DNA of 52,456 nt from an uncultured Collinsella sp. (lineage in GTDB: Bacteria; Actinomycetota; Coriobacteriia; Coriobacteriales; Coriobacteriaceae). The notes under the pieces are model-generated. The model saw nothing but the letters and a program-made list of their open reading frames with translations, did not search any database and was not told the DNA's origin. The position numbers were made by a program, and so were the translations under genes. Shown in pieces: positions 35,172-43,107 of the stretch (position 1 is the stretch's first letter; the number at the start of each line of letters is the position of its first letter). The stretch lies in assembly GCA_902492235.1 (NCBI GenBank), contig CABUKS010000017.1, positions 1 to 52,456 of the forward strand, written 5' to 3'.

Positions 35172-35275
35172 TCGTCCCCTTCTCCGGATGGGGACAGCGC
35201 AAGCGTTCTTGTGACGGCACCGTAGGACTTTGAAGGTGGCCGTCGTGAGGGCGCTTTTTGTTTAGGCGCCCTCAC
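35172..35275 (+). promoter_or_regulatory. Structured leader before the B3/B4-domain gene
   Basis: The leader folds into GTCCCC/GGGGAC (about 35174-35198), GCGCAAGCG, a stem GACGGC/GCCGTC enclosing ACC/GGT (about 35213-35244), and a strong GTGAGGGCGC/GCGCCCTCAC hairpin (35245-35254, 35266-35275). This exceeds chance structure and could be an unrecognised riboswitch or attenuator, but it matches no class I know and lacks a T-box sequence. Confidence 0.4.
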
Positions 35276-35303
35276 TCGGGCGCGCATAATGAAGGGAGAG
35301 CGT

Positions 35304-36023
35304 ATGAAGAGCTTTATTGCCGAGGATTCATTCTGGGAGCTGTTTCCGCAGGCAGCGGTCGGTGTTGTGGTCGTGGAGGGCATGAAGCCCACGGCTCAGA
35401 TTCCTCAAGAGGACGTGGATGCGATTGCGGCGTTGCTCGACCGCGCCAATATCGATGCGGAGCGTCATCTGACCAGCGACACTATCAGCGAGAACGCACC
35501 GGTCAAGGCATGGCGCGAGGCCTATCGTCTGTTCAAGACCAAGAAAGGCGCGCGCTGCTCGATCGAGAACTTGCTCAAACGCGTGCTCAAAGGCAAGCCG
35601 GTGGGCCACATTACGCCCGCGGTGGATATTTACAATACGGTGTCGCTGACCTACGCGCTGCCCGTGGGAGGCGAGGATCTGCATGCGATCGAGGGAGACC
35701 TTCGCTTGAAGGTGACCGACGGTGGCGATGCGTTCTTGCCGCTTGGCGAGGAGGCGGACGATCCGACGCTGCCCGGCGAGCTCGCCTACATCGACGATGC
35801 GGGCGCTGTGTGCCGCTGCTGGAACTGGCGCGACGGCGTTCGCACGGCTCTGTCCGATGATTCGGCCGATGCGTTCCTGGCGATTGAGTGCGTGGAGCCC
35901 GAGCGGATGGGGGATTGCCAGGCCGCGATCGATCGCTTAGCCGAGCTGCTCGAGCGCTATCTGGGAGCGACGGTTGTCGTTAAGACGCTTGTGACCCGCG
36001 ACAATCCCTGCGTGGAGCTGTAG
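35304..36023 (+). CDS. B3/B4 tRNA-binding-domain protein
   Basis: The 239-aa product matches the stand-alone B3/B4 domain proteins, related to the editing region of phenylalanyl-tRNA synthetase beta. Recognisable segments are APVKAWREAYRLFKTKKGARCSIENLLKR, VDIYNTVSLTYALPVGGEDL and VEPERMGDCQAAIDRL. Such stand-alone proteins are thought to deacylate mischarged tRNA or bind amino acids, which is family inference. The ATG at 35304 follows GGGAGAG; an ATG at 35289 is too close to the leader hairpin. A family B terminator closes it. Confidence 0.85.
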   Translation: MKSFIAEDSFWELFPQAAVGVVVVEGMKPTAQIPQEDVDAIAALLDRANIDAERHLTSDTISENAPVKAWREAYRLFKTKKGARCSIENLLKRVLKGKPVGHITPAVDIYNTVSLTYALPVGGEDLHAIEGDLRLKVTDGGDAFLPLGEEADDPTLPGELAYIDDAGAVCRCWNWRDGVRTALSDDSADAFLAIECVEPERMGDCQAAIDRLAELLERYLGATVVVKTLVTRDNPCVEL

Positions 36024-36051
36024 CGACGCCTGCGGATCATGTTCGCCGGTC

Positions 36052-36092
36052 AAAACCACCACAAAGGTGCCTGTCCCCTTTGTGGTGGTTTT
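36052..36092 (+). terminator. Terminator-type repeat, family B, copy 3
   Basis: AAAACCACCACAAAGG (36052-36067) pairs with CCTTTGTGGTGGTTTT (36077-36092) around TGCCTGTCC, 28 nt past the stop. Confidence 0.92.
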
Positions 36093-36196
36093 TATGTTGA
36101 TGGGTTAACAAATGGGGTATTTGGGTACGGGTGTCGCCTTATGCGACTAAGATGTTTACCCGTAAGCATTATGCAAGCGAAAGGCGGTCGTCTCCC

Positions 36197-36646
36197 ATGC
36201 AGCAGAACGACGAGACACGTTTCGAGGACTTTGTCGGACTGATCAGCGGGCTCTACAAGGAGATTCAGCGCATTAAGACATCCGAGGGCGCAAGGCTGGG
36301 CCTCAAGGGCTCCGACGTTATGTGCCTTTACTATCTTGAGCGCAGCAAGGACGGCCTGACTGGCGCTGACCTGGCTCGCATGGCAGGCGTGACCCGCGCC
36401 GCCGTCTCGCGTACGCTCGCGCATCTGGAGGAGGGCGGCTACGTCGAGGTCGACGATTCGGGCGATGCCGCCGTTAAGTATCGTGCTCCGGTGCGCCTGA
36501 CCGCTCTGGGCGGCGAGAGCATGAGCGAAGCGGACCGCATCATTCGCGAGGTGCTCGATACCACCGGTAAGGCTATGGGTGTGGAGCAGCGCGAGCAGAT
36601 GTATGCGTCGCTACGCACGATTCTCAACACCCTGCGCGAGCTGTAG
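36197..36646 (+). CDS. MarR family transcriptional regulator
   Basis: The 149-aa winged-helix protein has the recognition helix in DLARMAGVTRAAVSRTLAHLEEGGYVEV and the wing KYRAPVRLTALG, with an N-terminal dimerisation helix. The following DegV gene is 119 nt away on the same strand, and the MarR-DegV neighbourhood suggests control of fatty-acid use. The ATG follows AAAGGCGG. A palindrome-like GGGTA/TACCC pair upstream near 36124-36163 may be part of the operator, which is tentative. Confidence 0.88.
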   Translation: MQQNDETRFEDFVGLISGLYKEIQRIKTSEGARLGLKGSDVMCLYYLERSKDGLTGADLARMAGVTRAAVSRTLAHLEEGGYVEVDDSGDAAVKYRAPVRLTALGGESMSEADRIIREVLDTTGKAMGVEQREQMYASLRTILNTLREL

Positions 36647-36765
36647 GGCCGCCAAGGCTTTTGCTTCCAATTAACAACTGCATAGTCCTGTTTGAGCGCG
36701 TATACCGTGCCGGGGCCTTGCTGTCAAAATTCCCTGCGCGGGACCTGCGCAAGAAAGGATTCGCT

Positions 36766-37620
36766 ATGTCCGTCCGCATTATTACCGATTCCGCAAGCGA
36801 TATGTCGCCGGCCGAGCACCCAGCGCTGGCCGTTTTGCCGCTGTCCGTCACCTTTGGCACCGATGTGTACATGGATGGCATCGACATCGATCACCAGCGC
36901 TTTTACGAGATGCTCGTGGAGCGCGATGAGCTGCCCAAGACCGGCCAGGTCAACCCGTACGCGTTTTCGCAGGCGATTGCCAAGGTTCGTGAAGCCGGCG
37001 ATGAGGCTGTGATTATTACCGTGGGCGCTAAGCTATCAGGCACCAATCAGAGTGCCCGTACCGCACTTGCCGAGGCGCCGGGCGGCGACGTGTACGTGGT
37101 GGATAGCAATAACGTCACTCTGGGCGAGCGTGTCCTGGTCGAGTATGCCCTGCGCCTGGTGGATGAGGGCCGTAGTGCGGCCCAGATCGCGGCGGCCGTC
37201 GAGGCCGTCCGTGACCGCGTGGTCGTCATCGGCCTGCTCGAGACGCTGGAGTACCTGGTGCGCGGCGGTCGTCTGTCTGCTGCGGCCGGCGCCGTGGGCA
37301 CGCTGCTCAACGTAAAGCCTGTGGTGGCTGTCGAGGACGGTCTGATCGTGCAGCTGGGTAAGGCGCGCGGTTCCAAGAACGGCCGCAATCTGCTGAACCA
37401 AAAGGTCGAAAAAGCGGGCGGCATCGACTTTTCCATGCCGCTGGCGCTCGGCTATACGGGCCTTTCGGATGCGGTGCTCAAGAAGTATATCGAGGACAGC
37501 GCGGCACTGTGGGCTGGTCATACCGAGGGCGAACTGCCCGTTCACACCATTGGCGCCACCATCGGCACCCACGTAGGCCCTGGCGCCGTAGCCGTAGCCT
37601 TCTTCCAGCCCGCCAACTAA
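36766..37620 (+). CDS. DegV family fatty-acid-binding protein, second copy
   Basis: This 284-aa DegV/FakB-like protein opens with RIITDSASDMS and has KTGQVNPYAF, VGAKLSGTNQSA, YLVRGGRLSAAAG and TIGTHVGPGAVAVAFF, the usual ligand-site elements. It differs considerably from the copy at 2494-3354, as FakB paralogues with different acyl-chain preferences do. The start at 36766 follows AAGAAAGGA; longer upstream frames were discarded. It lies behind a MarR regulator, which may be its regulator. Confidence 0.9.
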   Translation: MSVRIITDSASDMSPAEHPALAVLPLSVTFGTDVYMDGIDIDHQRFYEMLVERDELPKTGQVNPYAFSQAIAKVREAGDEAVIITVGAKLSGTNQSARTALAEAPGGDVYVVDSNNVTLGERVLVEYALRLVDEGRSAAQIAAAVEAVRDRVVVIGLLETLEYLVRGGRLSAAAGAVGTLLNVKPVVAVEDGLIVQLGKARGSKNGRNLLNQKVEKAGGIDFSMPLALGYTGLSDAVLKKYIEDSAALWAGHTEGELPVHTIGATIGTHVGPGAVAVAFFQPAN

Positions 37621-37630
37621 CCGACCTGCC

Positions 37631-37673
37631 ATAAACCACCACAAAGGTGCCTGTCCCCTTTGCGGTGGTTTAT
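37631..37673 (+). terminator. Terminator-type repeat, family B, copy 4
   Basis: ATAAACCACCACAAAGG (37631-37647) pairs with CCTTTGCGGTGGTTTAT (37657-37673) around TGCCTGTCC with one mismatch, 10 nt past the DegV stop. Confidence 0.9.
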
Positions 37674-37700
37674 GCTTTTCAGGGTGGAAGGGAGCGAGCA

Positions 37701-38021
37701 ATGGCGTCTGAGGGCTTTTTTGAACGGGTGTACGAGGTGGTCGAGCAGATCCCCGAGGGGATGGTCGCCACGTATGGTCAGGTGGCGCTGCTTACCGGTC
37801 GACCACGAAGTGCGCGGTATGTGGGGTATGCCCTGCTTAGCAATCCGCGCCCCGGCGAGATTCCCTGTCACCGCGTGGTGTTTGCCGACGGGCGCATATG
37901 CGAGGGTTTTGCTTTTGGCGGTCCCGATGCTCAACGTGAGCTTTTGCTAGGGGAGGGTGTGGCGTTTAAGGACGACATGCACGTCGACCTGGCCGTCTGT
38001 CGTTGGCCTGCCGGACTCTAA
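37701..38021 (+). CDS. MGMT-family DNA-binding protein with intact PCHR motif
   Basis: The 106-aa protein is the C-terminal helix-turn-helix domain of methylguanine methyltransferases alone. IPEGMVATYGQVALLTGRP is the DNA-binding helix region, and the acceptor Cys 56 is kept in IPCHRVV. With the Cys present it could be a minimal methyltransferase, unlike the alkyltransferase-like proteins that replace it with Trp. The usual Glu in the substrate pocket and the N-terminal domain are absent. The ATG follows GAAGGGAG. A family B terminator precedes and another follows it. Confidence 0.87.
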   Translation: MASEGFFERVYEVVEQIPEGMVATYGQVALLTGRPRSARYVGYALLSNPRPGEIPCHRVVFADGRICEGFAFGGPDAQRELLLGEGVAFKDDMHVDLAVCRWPAGL

Positions 38022-38037
38022 CGGCTCTGTCGTGGCG

Positions 38038-38077
38038 AAAACCATCACAAAGGTGCCTGCCCCCTTTGTGGTGGCTT
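38038..38077 (+). terminator. Terminator-type repeat, family B, copy 5
   Basis: AAAACCATCACAAAGG (from 38038) pairs with CCTTTGTGGTGGCTT with two mismatches around TGCCTGCCC. It lacks a long T-run and may be decaying. Confidence 0.75.
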
Positions 38078-38159
38078 AGTTTACTTGGGCTAACTTATGG
38101 AGAAGCTATGGCGGCGGATATTGATCCTGCAAAGTAAACCACGGTGAACTATATTGGTT

Positions 38160-38299
38160 TCAGCAACGGAGCAGGCAATAGGCGATGAAAAAGCCTGCCC
38201 TGTTGAGTTTGATTCGCATTCCTCCCCTCTGTGCGATTCAACGGTGTACTTCGGGAACAGGCCCGCTGGCAACTAACTGCCGGCGGGCCTGTTCCTGTT
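38160..38299 (+). ncRNA. Candidate small RNA with a CCUCCCC loop
   Basis: Three consecutive hairpins: an imperfect stem 38160-38176 with 38193-38206; TTGATTCGCA/TGCGATTCAA (38209-38218, 38232-38241, one mismatch) with the loop TTCCTCCCCTCTG; and a strong 13-bp hairpin GGAACAGGCCCGC/GCGGGCCTGTTCC (38254-38266, 38283-38295) followed by TGTTTG. A -10-like TATATT lies at 38150-38155, placing a start at about 38162. The C-rich loop could pair with Shine-Dalgarno sequences. No convincing -35 box is visible, and the T-run is short. Rfam lists a Collinsella-1 motif; whether this is it I cannot tell. The remainder of 38078-38406 has no gene. Confidence 0.5.
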
Positions 38300-38406
38300 T
38301 GTCGGGGGAGTGCGATGGACGGAGCCGAAGCGGTCCGGCTCCAAAATGAGGCGGACGCCGCAGCGCCCGCCCTAAAGCAATCTAAAGCTCAAGCCGGCAG
38401 ATCGGT

Positions 38407-39456
38407 CTAGTACACCATGCCCATGGCGTCCTGAACCTCTGCCAGGGTCTGATCGGCGATCTCGTTGGCGCGACGGTTGCCCTCGTGCAGGACGTCCTTC
38501 ACATAGTCCAGATCGTTCTCGTAGCGCTGGCGACGCTCGCGGATCGGTGCGAAGTACTCGTTGACGGCCTCGGTCACGTACTTCTTGAGCTGGCCGGAGC
38601 CGCCCATGCCAATCTCCTCGGCAATCTCGACCTCGGAACGGCCGGTGCAGATGGCGGCCGTCGAAAGCAGGCCGGACACGCCGGGGCGGTTCTCGGGATC
38701 GAACGTGATCATGCGCTCGGAGTCGGTCTGGCTCTTCTTGATGCGCTTGGCCGTCTCCTCGGCGGTCATCGAGATGTTGATGGCGTTGCCGTAGCTCTTG
38801 CTCATCTTGCGACCGTCCAGGCCGGGCAGCAGCGGGGTCTCGGACAGCAGCGCGTCGACCTCGGGGAACACCTTGCCGTAGCGGTTGTTAAAGCGGCGAG
38901 CGATGGTGCGGGTGAGCTCGATGTGCGGCAGCTGGTCGCGGCCGACGGGCACCACATTGCCCTTGCAGAACAGGATGTCGCAGGCCTGGTGCACCGGGTA
39001 GGTGAGCAGAAGGCCGGTGAGCTCGTGCCCCGAGGCCTCCATCTCGGCCTTGACCGTGGGGTTGCGCGCCAGCTCGGCCTCGGACACCAGCGACAGGAAC
39101 GGCAGCATGAGCTGGTTGGCGGCGGGCACGGCGGAGTGCGCGTAGATCATGGTCTTGTCGGGGTCGATGCCGCAGGCAAGGTAGTCCATGACCATGTTGT
39201 ACACGTTGTCCTGGATGTGCTCGGTGGTGTCGCGGTCGGTGATGACCTGGTAGTCGGCGATGAGTACGTTGGTCCTGGCGCCCATGTTCTGCAGCTCAAC
39301 ACGGCCCTTGAGGGTGCCGAAGTAGTGACCCAGGTGCAGACGGCCGGTGGGGCGGTCGCCGGTGAGCATGGTGAACTTCTCGGGCGTCTTGGCCAGGCCC
39401 TCGCGAATGGCGTTGCTCTTTTGCAGCGCGACTTCGTAGCTGTTCTCGTTTGGCAT
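38407..39456 (-). CDS. trpS: Tryptophanyl-tRNA synthetase
   Basis: This class I synthetase charges tRNA-Trp. The 349-aa protein has GDRPTGRLHLGHYFG (HIGH-like, residues 41-44), KMSKS (217-221) and LPGLDGRKMSKSYGN, plus GTLKGRVELQ. The start at 39456 (MPNENSYEV) follows AGGAGC; a longer upstream frame has no support. It faces the candidate small RNA, which lies beyond its 3' end on the opposite strand. Confidence 0.96.
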   Translation of the reverse strand: MPNENSYEVALQKSNAIREGLAKTPEKFTMLTGDRPTGRLHLGHYFGTLKGRVELQNMGARTNVLIADYQVITDRDTTEHIQDNVYNMVMDYLACGIDPDKTMIYAHSAVPAANQLMLPFLSLVSEAELARNPTVKAEMEASGHELTGLLLTYPVHQACDILFCKGNVVPVGRDQLPHIELTRTIARRFNNRYGKVFPEVDALLSETPLLPGLDGRKMSKSYGNAINISMTAEETAKRIKKSQTDSERMITFDPENRPGVSGLLSTAAICTGRSEVEIAEEIGMGGSGQLKKYVTEAVNEYFAPIRERRQRYENDLDYVKDVLHEGNRRANEIADQTLAEVQDAMGMVY

Positions 39457-39615
39457 GATTGCTCCTAACGTTCGTTCGCAGGTTTTGATGATAACGCGTT
39501 TATTGGAGGGGCGGGGCGTAAGTAGGCGAGGGGCGGGAGAGGGGTGGCTTGTGCGATGGGCGCGGCGTGGCCGCGCTTGGCCAACGGTGCCTTGGCACAT
39601 CCTCGGCAGCTTGCC

Positions 39616-40815
39616 CTAGAGCTTGTGGTGGCGCTCTTCTTTGCGCTCCTCGGCTGCCTGCTCCTCCTGCTTAAAAGCGGGGTCGTCGGGGGTGACCAGC
39701 TCATCTTCGTGCGTGCGCTTGTTGTAATGGTGGAGCAGCACGGGCTCAAATAGATGTAGATGCTTGGCGAAGGCCGCCGAGCCAATGGCGAGCACGGTAA
39801 AGATGAGCACGCGCATGGGCACCTCGACCTGGTTAATCGCGGCGGCGCCGGCCGAAAGCATGATGCACCAGGCATAGATGAGCAGCACGGCCTGTTTTTG
39901 GTTGTAGCCTTCTTGGATCAGGCGGTGGTGGATGTGGCCCTTGTCGGCCTGCCCGATGCTAATGTGGGCGCGCTTGCGGCGCACAATGGCGCTAAACGTG
40001 TCGATGATGGGCACACCGGCAACGATGAGCGGGATGATGAGCGAGGTGAGTGCGGCGGTGCGGCTCACGTTGAGCAGCGAGATGGAGCCCAGCGCAAAGC
40101 CCAGCAGCAACGACCCCGAGTCGCCCAAGAAGATGCTTGCGGGGTTGAAGTTGTAGCGCAAAAAGGCCAGACAGGCGCCAAAGAGCGCAATGGAGAGCGC
40201 GGCGGCGTCGATGCGGCCCGAGAGAACAGCCATCGAAAACATGGTGAACGATGCGATGCCGCAGATGCCCGTGGCCAAGCCGTCGAGGCCGTCGATGAGG
40301 TTAATGATGTTGGTGAATGCCACCAGATAGATCACGGTAATGGGGTAGGCGAGCCATCCGAGCATGATCTCGCCGGGAGCAAACGGGTTGACGATGACGC
40401 CGATCCGCAGGCCGCCCATGCAGGCGATGAGCGCGGCGAGGACCTGTCCGGCCAGCTTTTGCTTGGGCGTGAGCTGGAAGACGTCGTCGATGGCGCCGGT
40501 CGCAAAGATAACGGTAAAAGAAAGCGCAAGTATGGGGTAGCTGATGTGCAGACGGGGGTGGGGCACCAAAACGGGCGGCCAACCCAGGTACCAGGTGCCT
40601 AGGATTTGCACAGTGCAGGCGACGACCAGGCCCAAAAACACCGCCGTTCCGCCCAAACGCGGGATGGGCTTGGTGTTGATGCGGCGCTTAGAAGGATAGT
40701 CGACGGCGTCGAGCTTGATTGCCAGGCGCTTGACCAGGGGTACCGTGAGGAAGGTCGTGATAAAGGCCGCCGCTGCCACGCATAGGTACGGTATGTAGCT
40801 CGGGGATGAAGCCAT
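39616..40815 (-). CDS. WecA/TagO-type phospho-N-acetylhexosamine transferase
   Basis: This polytopic membrane enzyme transfers GlcNAc-1-P (or similar) to undecaprenyl phosphate, starting teichoic acid, arabinogalactan-like or capsule glycan synthesis. At 399 aa it has about 11 spans and the motifs RRINTKPIPRLGG, GAIDDVFQLTPKQKL, NIINLIDGLDGLATG, FLGDSGSLLLG and HIHHRLIQEGY, the last of which is typical of WecA rather than MraY. The C terminus (about 350-399) is charged and Glu/Lys rich. Neither possible start (ATG 40815, TTG 40833) has a good ribosome binding site, so the start is uncertain. The gap on its 5' side holds a structured RNA locus. Confidence 0.85.
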   Translation of the reverse strand: MASSPSYIPYLCVAAAAFITTFLTVPLVKRLAIKLDAVDYPSKRRINTKPIPRLGGTAVFLGLVVACTVQILGTWYLGWPPVLVPHPRLHISYPILALSFTVIFATGAIDDVFQLTPKQKLAGQVLAALIACMGGLRIGVIVNPFAPGEIMLGWLAYPITVIYLVAFTNIINLIDGLDGLATGICGIASFTMFSMAVLSGRIDAAALSIALFGACLAFLRYNFNPASIFLGDSGSLLLGFALGSISLLNVSRTAALTSLIIPLIVAGVPIIDTFSAIVRRKRAHISIGQADKGHIHHRLIQEGYNQKQAVLLIYAWCIMLSAGAAAINQVEVPMRVLIFTVLAIGSAAFAKHLHLFEPVLLHHYNKRTHEDELVTPDDPAFKQEEQAAEERKEERHHKL

Positions 40816-41027
40816 GAATCTAAAAACCGCCAAGCGTCGAAGGAAAAGGTCAGAAGAACGCCATGCGCAAAGGGCATAGCCGAACCATAATACTCGACCA
40901 AGGGGGGTGCATGGAATTGCACGCAGCGATAATCACGCGCTTACCAGATATTGGGATGTTGTCGATGGCTTGTCGGGATGCCGGCGGGGATCCATATGGA
41001 CTGTAATGGTGATTTTCGGCAAAAGAA

Positions 41028-41215
41028 AACCACCCCCCACGTTACGAAAATGAACCCACCTAAAACAGGTGGGTGCCCTCATCGACTGTTCCAGCGTCCT
41101 TAACAACGAAGGATACCTGTACTAGGTACGACTGTGTGGGCTCCCTAAATAAACGCGACGGTTCACCCAGTTGCTCCGCGGGGGGCGGAATACCTACATC
41201 ATAAAGCGGCACTTT
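41028..41215. ncRNA. Candidate structured RNA (6S-like?), strand uncertain
   Basis: The stretch shows extensive secondary structure: CCACCCCCCACG (about 41031) opposing CGCGGGGGGCGG (about 41177), ACCCACCT/AGGTGGGT, GGGTGCCC with GGGCTCCC, TACCT/AGGTA, TCCTT/AAGGA and ATAAAG/CTTTAT. The plus strand contains CGCGACGGTTCACCC and GCTCCGCGG, which recall parts of the bacterial 6S RNA, and a possible promoter TTGTCG-N17-CATATG at 40970. The minus strand has a terminator-like hairpin with TTCATTTT and a possible promoter of its own near 41239. Both strands fold, so I cannot decide. The gap 40816-41340 holds no protein gene. Confidence 0.35.
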
Positions 41216-41228
41216 ATCGATTCCAGTC

Positions 41229-41257
41229 TTGACATTACAAAAATCGTGTCGGACGAT
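41229..41257 (+). promoter_or_regulatory. Promoter of the radical SAM gene
   Basis: A perfect -35 TTGACA (41229-41234) is followed after 17 nt by the weak -10 GACGAT (41252-41257), about 84 nt upstream of the start codon. Confidence 0.45.
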
Positions 41258-41340
41258 TACGGCGCCTTGGGCTCGAGCCGTCTGTGGGGTTGATCCCTTT
41301 ACGTTTGAGCTGCTGAATCGTTGTTTTGGAGCATGGTTTT

Positions 41341-42279
41341 ATGCCGACGTCGTTGACCGAACTTTTTTCGCCCGCCTGCCATTTGTGTCCGCGCCGTTGC
41401 GGTGCGGCGCGCGATGAGGGCGCGCACGGCGTCTGCGGTGCTAACGACACGCTCAAGGTGGCCCGCGCCGCGCTTCATATGTGGGAGGAGCCGCCTATCT
41501 CGGGCGAGGCCGGTTCGGGCACGATCTTCTTTAGCGGCTGCTCGCTCAAATGTATCTACTGCCAGAACCACGAGATCTCGACCGGCAATTTTGGCCTTGA
41601 GATTTCGCCTGAGCGCCTGGTCGAGATTATGCTGGAACTGCAGGACCAGGGTGCCAACAACATCAATTTGGTGACGGCGACGCACTATGCGCACCTGTTG
41701 CCTGCCGCGATTGCCGCGGCACGGGCGCGCGGACTGGTTATCCCAATCGTCTACAACACGAGTGGTTACGAGCGCGCGAGTGCCGTGGCGGCGCTGGGCG
41801 ACCTGGTCGATGTGTGGCTCACCGACTTTAAATATGCCGATGCCGGGCTTGCGCAGTCGCTCTCCCATATAAAGGATTACCCGCGTGTGGCCGTGTCGGG
41901 TCTGGCCCAGATGGCGCGCGAGATCGAGCGCCGCGGGGGAGAGTTGGTGGACGAGGACGGGCTTATGAAGCGTGGCATGATCGTGCGTCACCTGGTGCTT
42001 CCGGGGCATGCAGACGATTCGTGTCGCGTGCTGGACCTGGTGTGGCAGACGGTGGGCGACGTGCCGATCTCGGTTATGAACCAGTACACGCCCAATGCGC
42101 TCATGCGCGAGCAGGGCGGCGACCTGGCACGCGCCGTGACGCGTGAGGAGTACGAGCAGGTGCTCGACCATGCCGACGACCTGGGTTTTACGACGATGTT
42201 CTGGCAAGAGGGCGGCGCGGTAGACGAGAGCTTCACCCCGGCCTTCGACACCACCGGTGTTCTTACCAGCGCAAAGTAG
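41341..42279 (+). CDS. Radical SAM protein, PflX/PFL-activase-like
   Basis: The 312-aa protein binds a [4Fe-4S] cluster through C67-x3-C71-x2-C74 in SGCSLKCIYCQNHEIS and should cleave S-adenosylmethionine. It resembles PflX (COG1313), a PFL-activase relative of unknown function. An extra N-terminal cluster-like set, Cys 13, Cys 16, Cys 20 and Cys 32, could hold a second cluster. GANNINLVTATHYAHL and VDVWLTDFKY are family segments. The ATG at 41341 is preceded by TTGGAG. A palindromic terminator follows. No pfl gene is nearby, so a partner is unknown. Confidence 0.85.
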   Translation: MPTSLTELFSPACHLCPRRCGAARDEGAHGVCGANDTLKVARAALHMWEEPPISGEAGSGTIFFSGCSLKCIYCQNHEISTGNFGLEISPERLVEIMLELQDQGANNINLVTATHYAHLLPAAIAAARARGLVIPIVYNTSGYERASAVAALGDLVDVWLTDFKYADAGLAQSLSHIKDYPRVAVSGLAQMAREIERRGGELVDEDGLMKRGMIVRHLVLPGHADDSCRVLDLVWQTVGDVPISVMNQYTPNALMREQGGDLARAVTREEYEQVLDHADDLGFTTMFWQEGGAVDESFTPAFDTTGVLTSAK

Positions 42280-42288
42280 TGCGTTCGT

Positions 42289-42324
42289 CGATGATTTTTC
42301 TGGGACGGGGATAAAAAATCATCG
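42289..42324 (+). terminator. Terminator with TGGGACGGGG loop
   Basis: CGATGATTTTT (42289-42299) pairs with AAAAATCATCG (42314-42324) around CTGGGACGGGGATA. The loop carries the TGGGACGGGG core seen at 2337 and 31111. Confidence 0.75.
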
Positions 42325-42429
42325 AGAGGATCGCCTGTTCGAAAAGTTGCCAAAATAGCCGCGCCCCAAAAAGACTGGTTATTGGGCGTTGACAGTTGGC
42401 GAGCCGTAGGTAAAATATCGACTTGTCCT

Positions 42430-42502
42430 GGGGACGTAGCTCAGTTGGGAGAGCGCTGCCGTCGCATGGCAGAGGCCGAGGGTTCGACTCCCTTCGTCTC
42501 CA
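42430..42502 (+). tRNA. tRNA-Ala (anticodon CGC)
   Basis: The cloverleaf is complete: acceptor GGGGACG/CGTCTCC, D-arm GCTC...GAGC, anticodon stem CTGCC/GGCAG with loop GTCGCAT (anticodon CGC), and T-arm GAGGGTTCGACTCCC. The acceptor stem has the G3-U70 pair, the alanine identity element, which confirms the type. The discriminator is A and CCA is not encoded. The terminator follows at 42518-42549. Confidence 0.95.
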
Positions 42503-42517
42503 CCCTTGGATTTGATA

Positions 42518-42549
42518 AGCCGCCGACATTGTGTCGGCGGCTTTTTTTA
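42518..42549 (+). terminator. Terminator after tRNA-Ala
   Basis: AGCCGCCGACA (42518-42528) pairs with TGTCGGCGGCT (42532-42542), then TTTTTTT. Confidence 0.93.
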
Positions 42550-42566
42550 AAAGAAAGGGCTATACC

Positions 42567-43025
42567 ATGGCCGAGCTTGAGTCCCAACCATTGTCCGACG
42601 AGGAGCGCGCTGAGTTGGAAGAGCTCCGCGCTGAGAAGGCCCGCCGCGAGGCTCGGGAAGAGGCCCGTCGCGAGCGTGAGGAGCTGGCTGCCCTGCGCGC
42701 CGAGCGTGCGAAGGCCGAGGAGGTCGCCTTGAACGCCGCATCCGAGCGCAAGCCCGCGCCCGCACCCAAGCCCGCTGCTGCGAAGCCTGCACCTGCCGCG
42801 CCCAAACCTCAGCCTAAAAAGGCCGCTCGTCCCAAGTCCGTCGAGCCCAAGCCGAGCCGTGACGAGATGGCCTTTGCCCAGCGCATGGTTACCTCCAAGG
42901 AACCTACGGGCGAGAACGAGATTCCTGGCATGGCGCCGGCTCAAAAAATCATCATTGTCCTTGCCCTCATCGCGTTTGTCATCTTTATGGGCTACACGAT
43001 CCTGACCAGCATGGGCCTGCTCTAA
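42567..43025 (+). CDS. Coiled-coil protein with Ala/Pro/Lys-rich linker and C-terminal anchor
   Basis: I recognise no family for this 152-aa protein. Residues 5-60 form a highly charged helical coiled coil (ERAELEELRAEKARRE), residues 65-100 are an Ala/Pro/Lys linker (KPAPAPKPAAAKPAPAAPKP), and the final 25 residues (IIIVLALIAFVIFMGYTILTSMGLL) are a single membrane span, so it is probably tail-anchored with its bulk in the cytoplasm. The ATG follows GAAAGGG. It sits between tRNA-Ala and pncB, with no link visible. Confidence 0.8.
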   Translation: MAELESQPLSDEERAELEELRAEKARREAREEARREREELAALRAERAKAEEVALNAASERKPAPAPKPAAAKPAPAAPKPQPKKAARPKSVEPKPSRDEMAFAQRMVTSKEPTGENEIPGMAPAQKIIIVLALIAFVIFMGYTILTSMGLL

Positions 43026-43107
43026 CCGATTTGCATCGGGCTCCATGCCCGCACGTCCGCCTCGCCCAACCCTCAACCTCTGCACAACACATCCGAAAGG
43101 TCGCCCC

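Noticed and set aside
41090..41200. T-box leader on the minus strand (GGGTGAACCGTCGCG resembles GGTGGNACCGCG)
   Set aside because: The core has extra bases, there is no specifier stem, and no amino-acid gene follows downstream.
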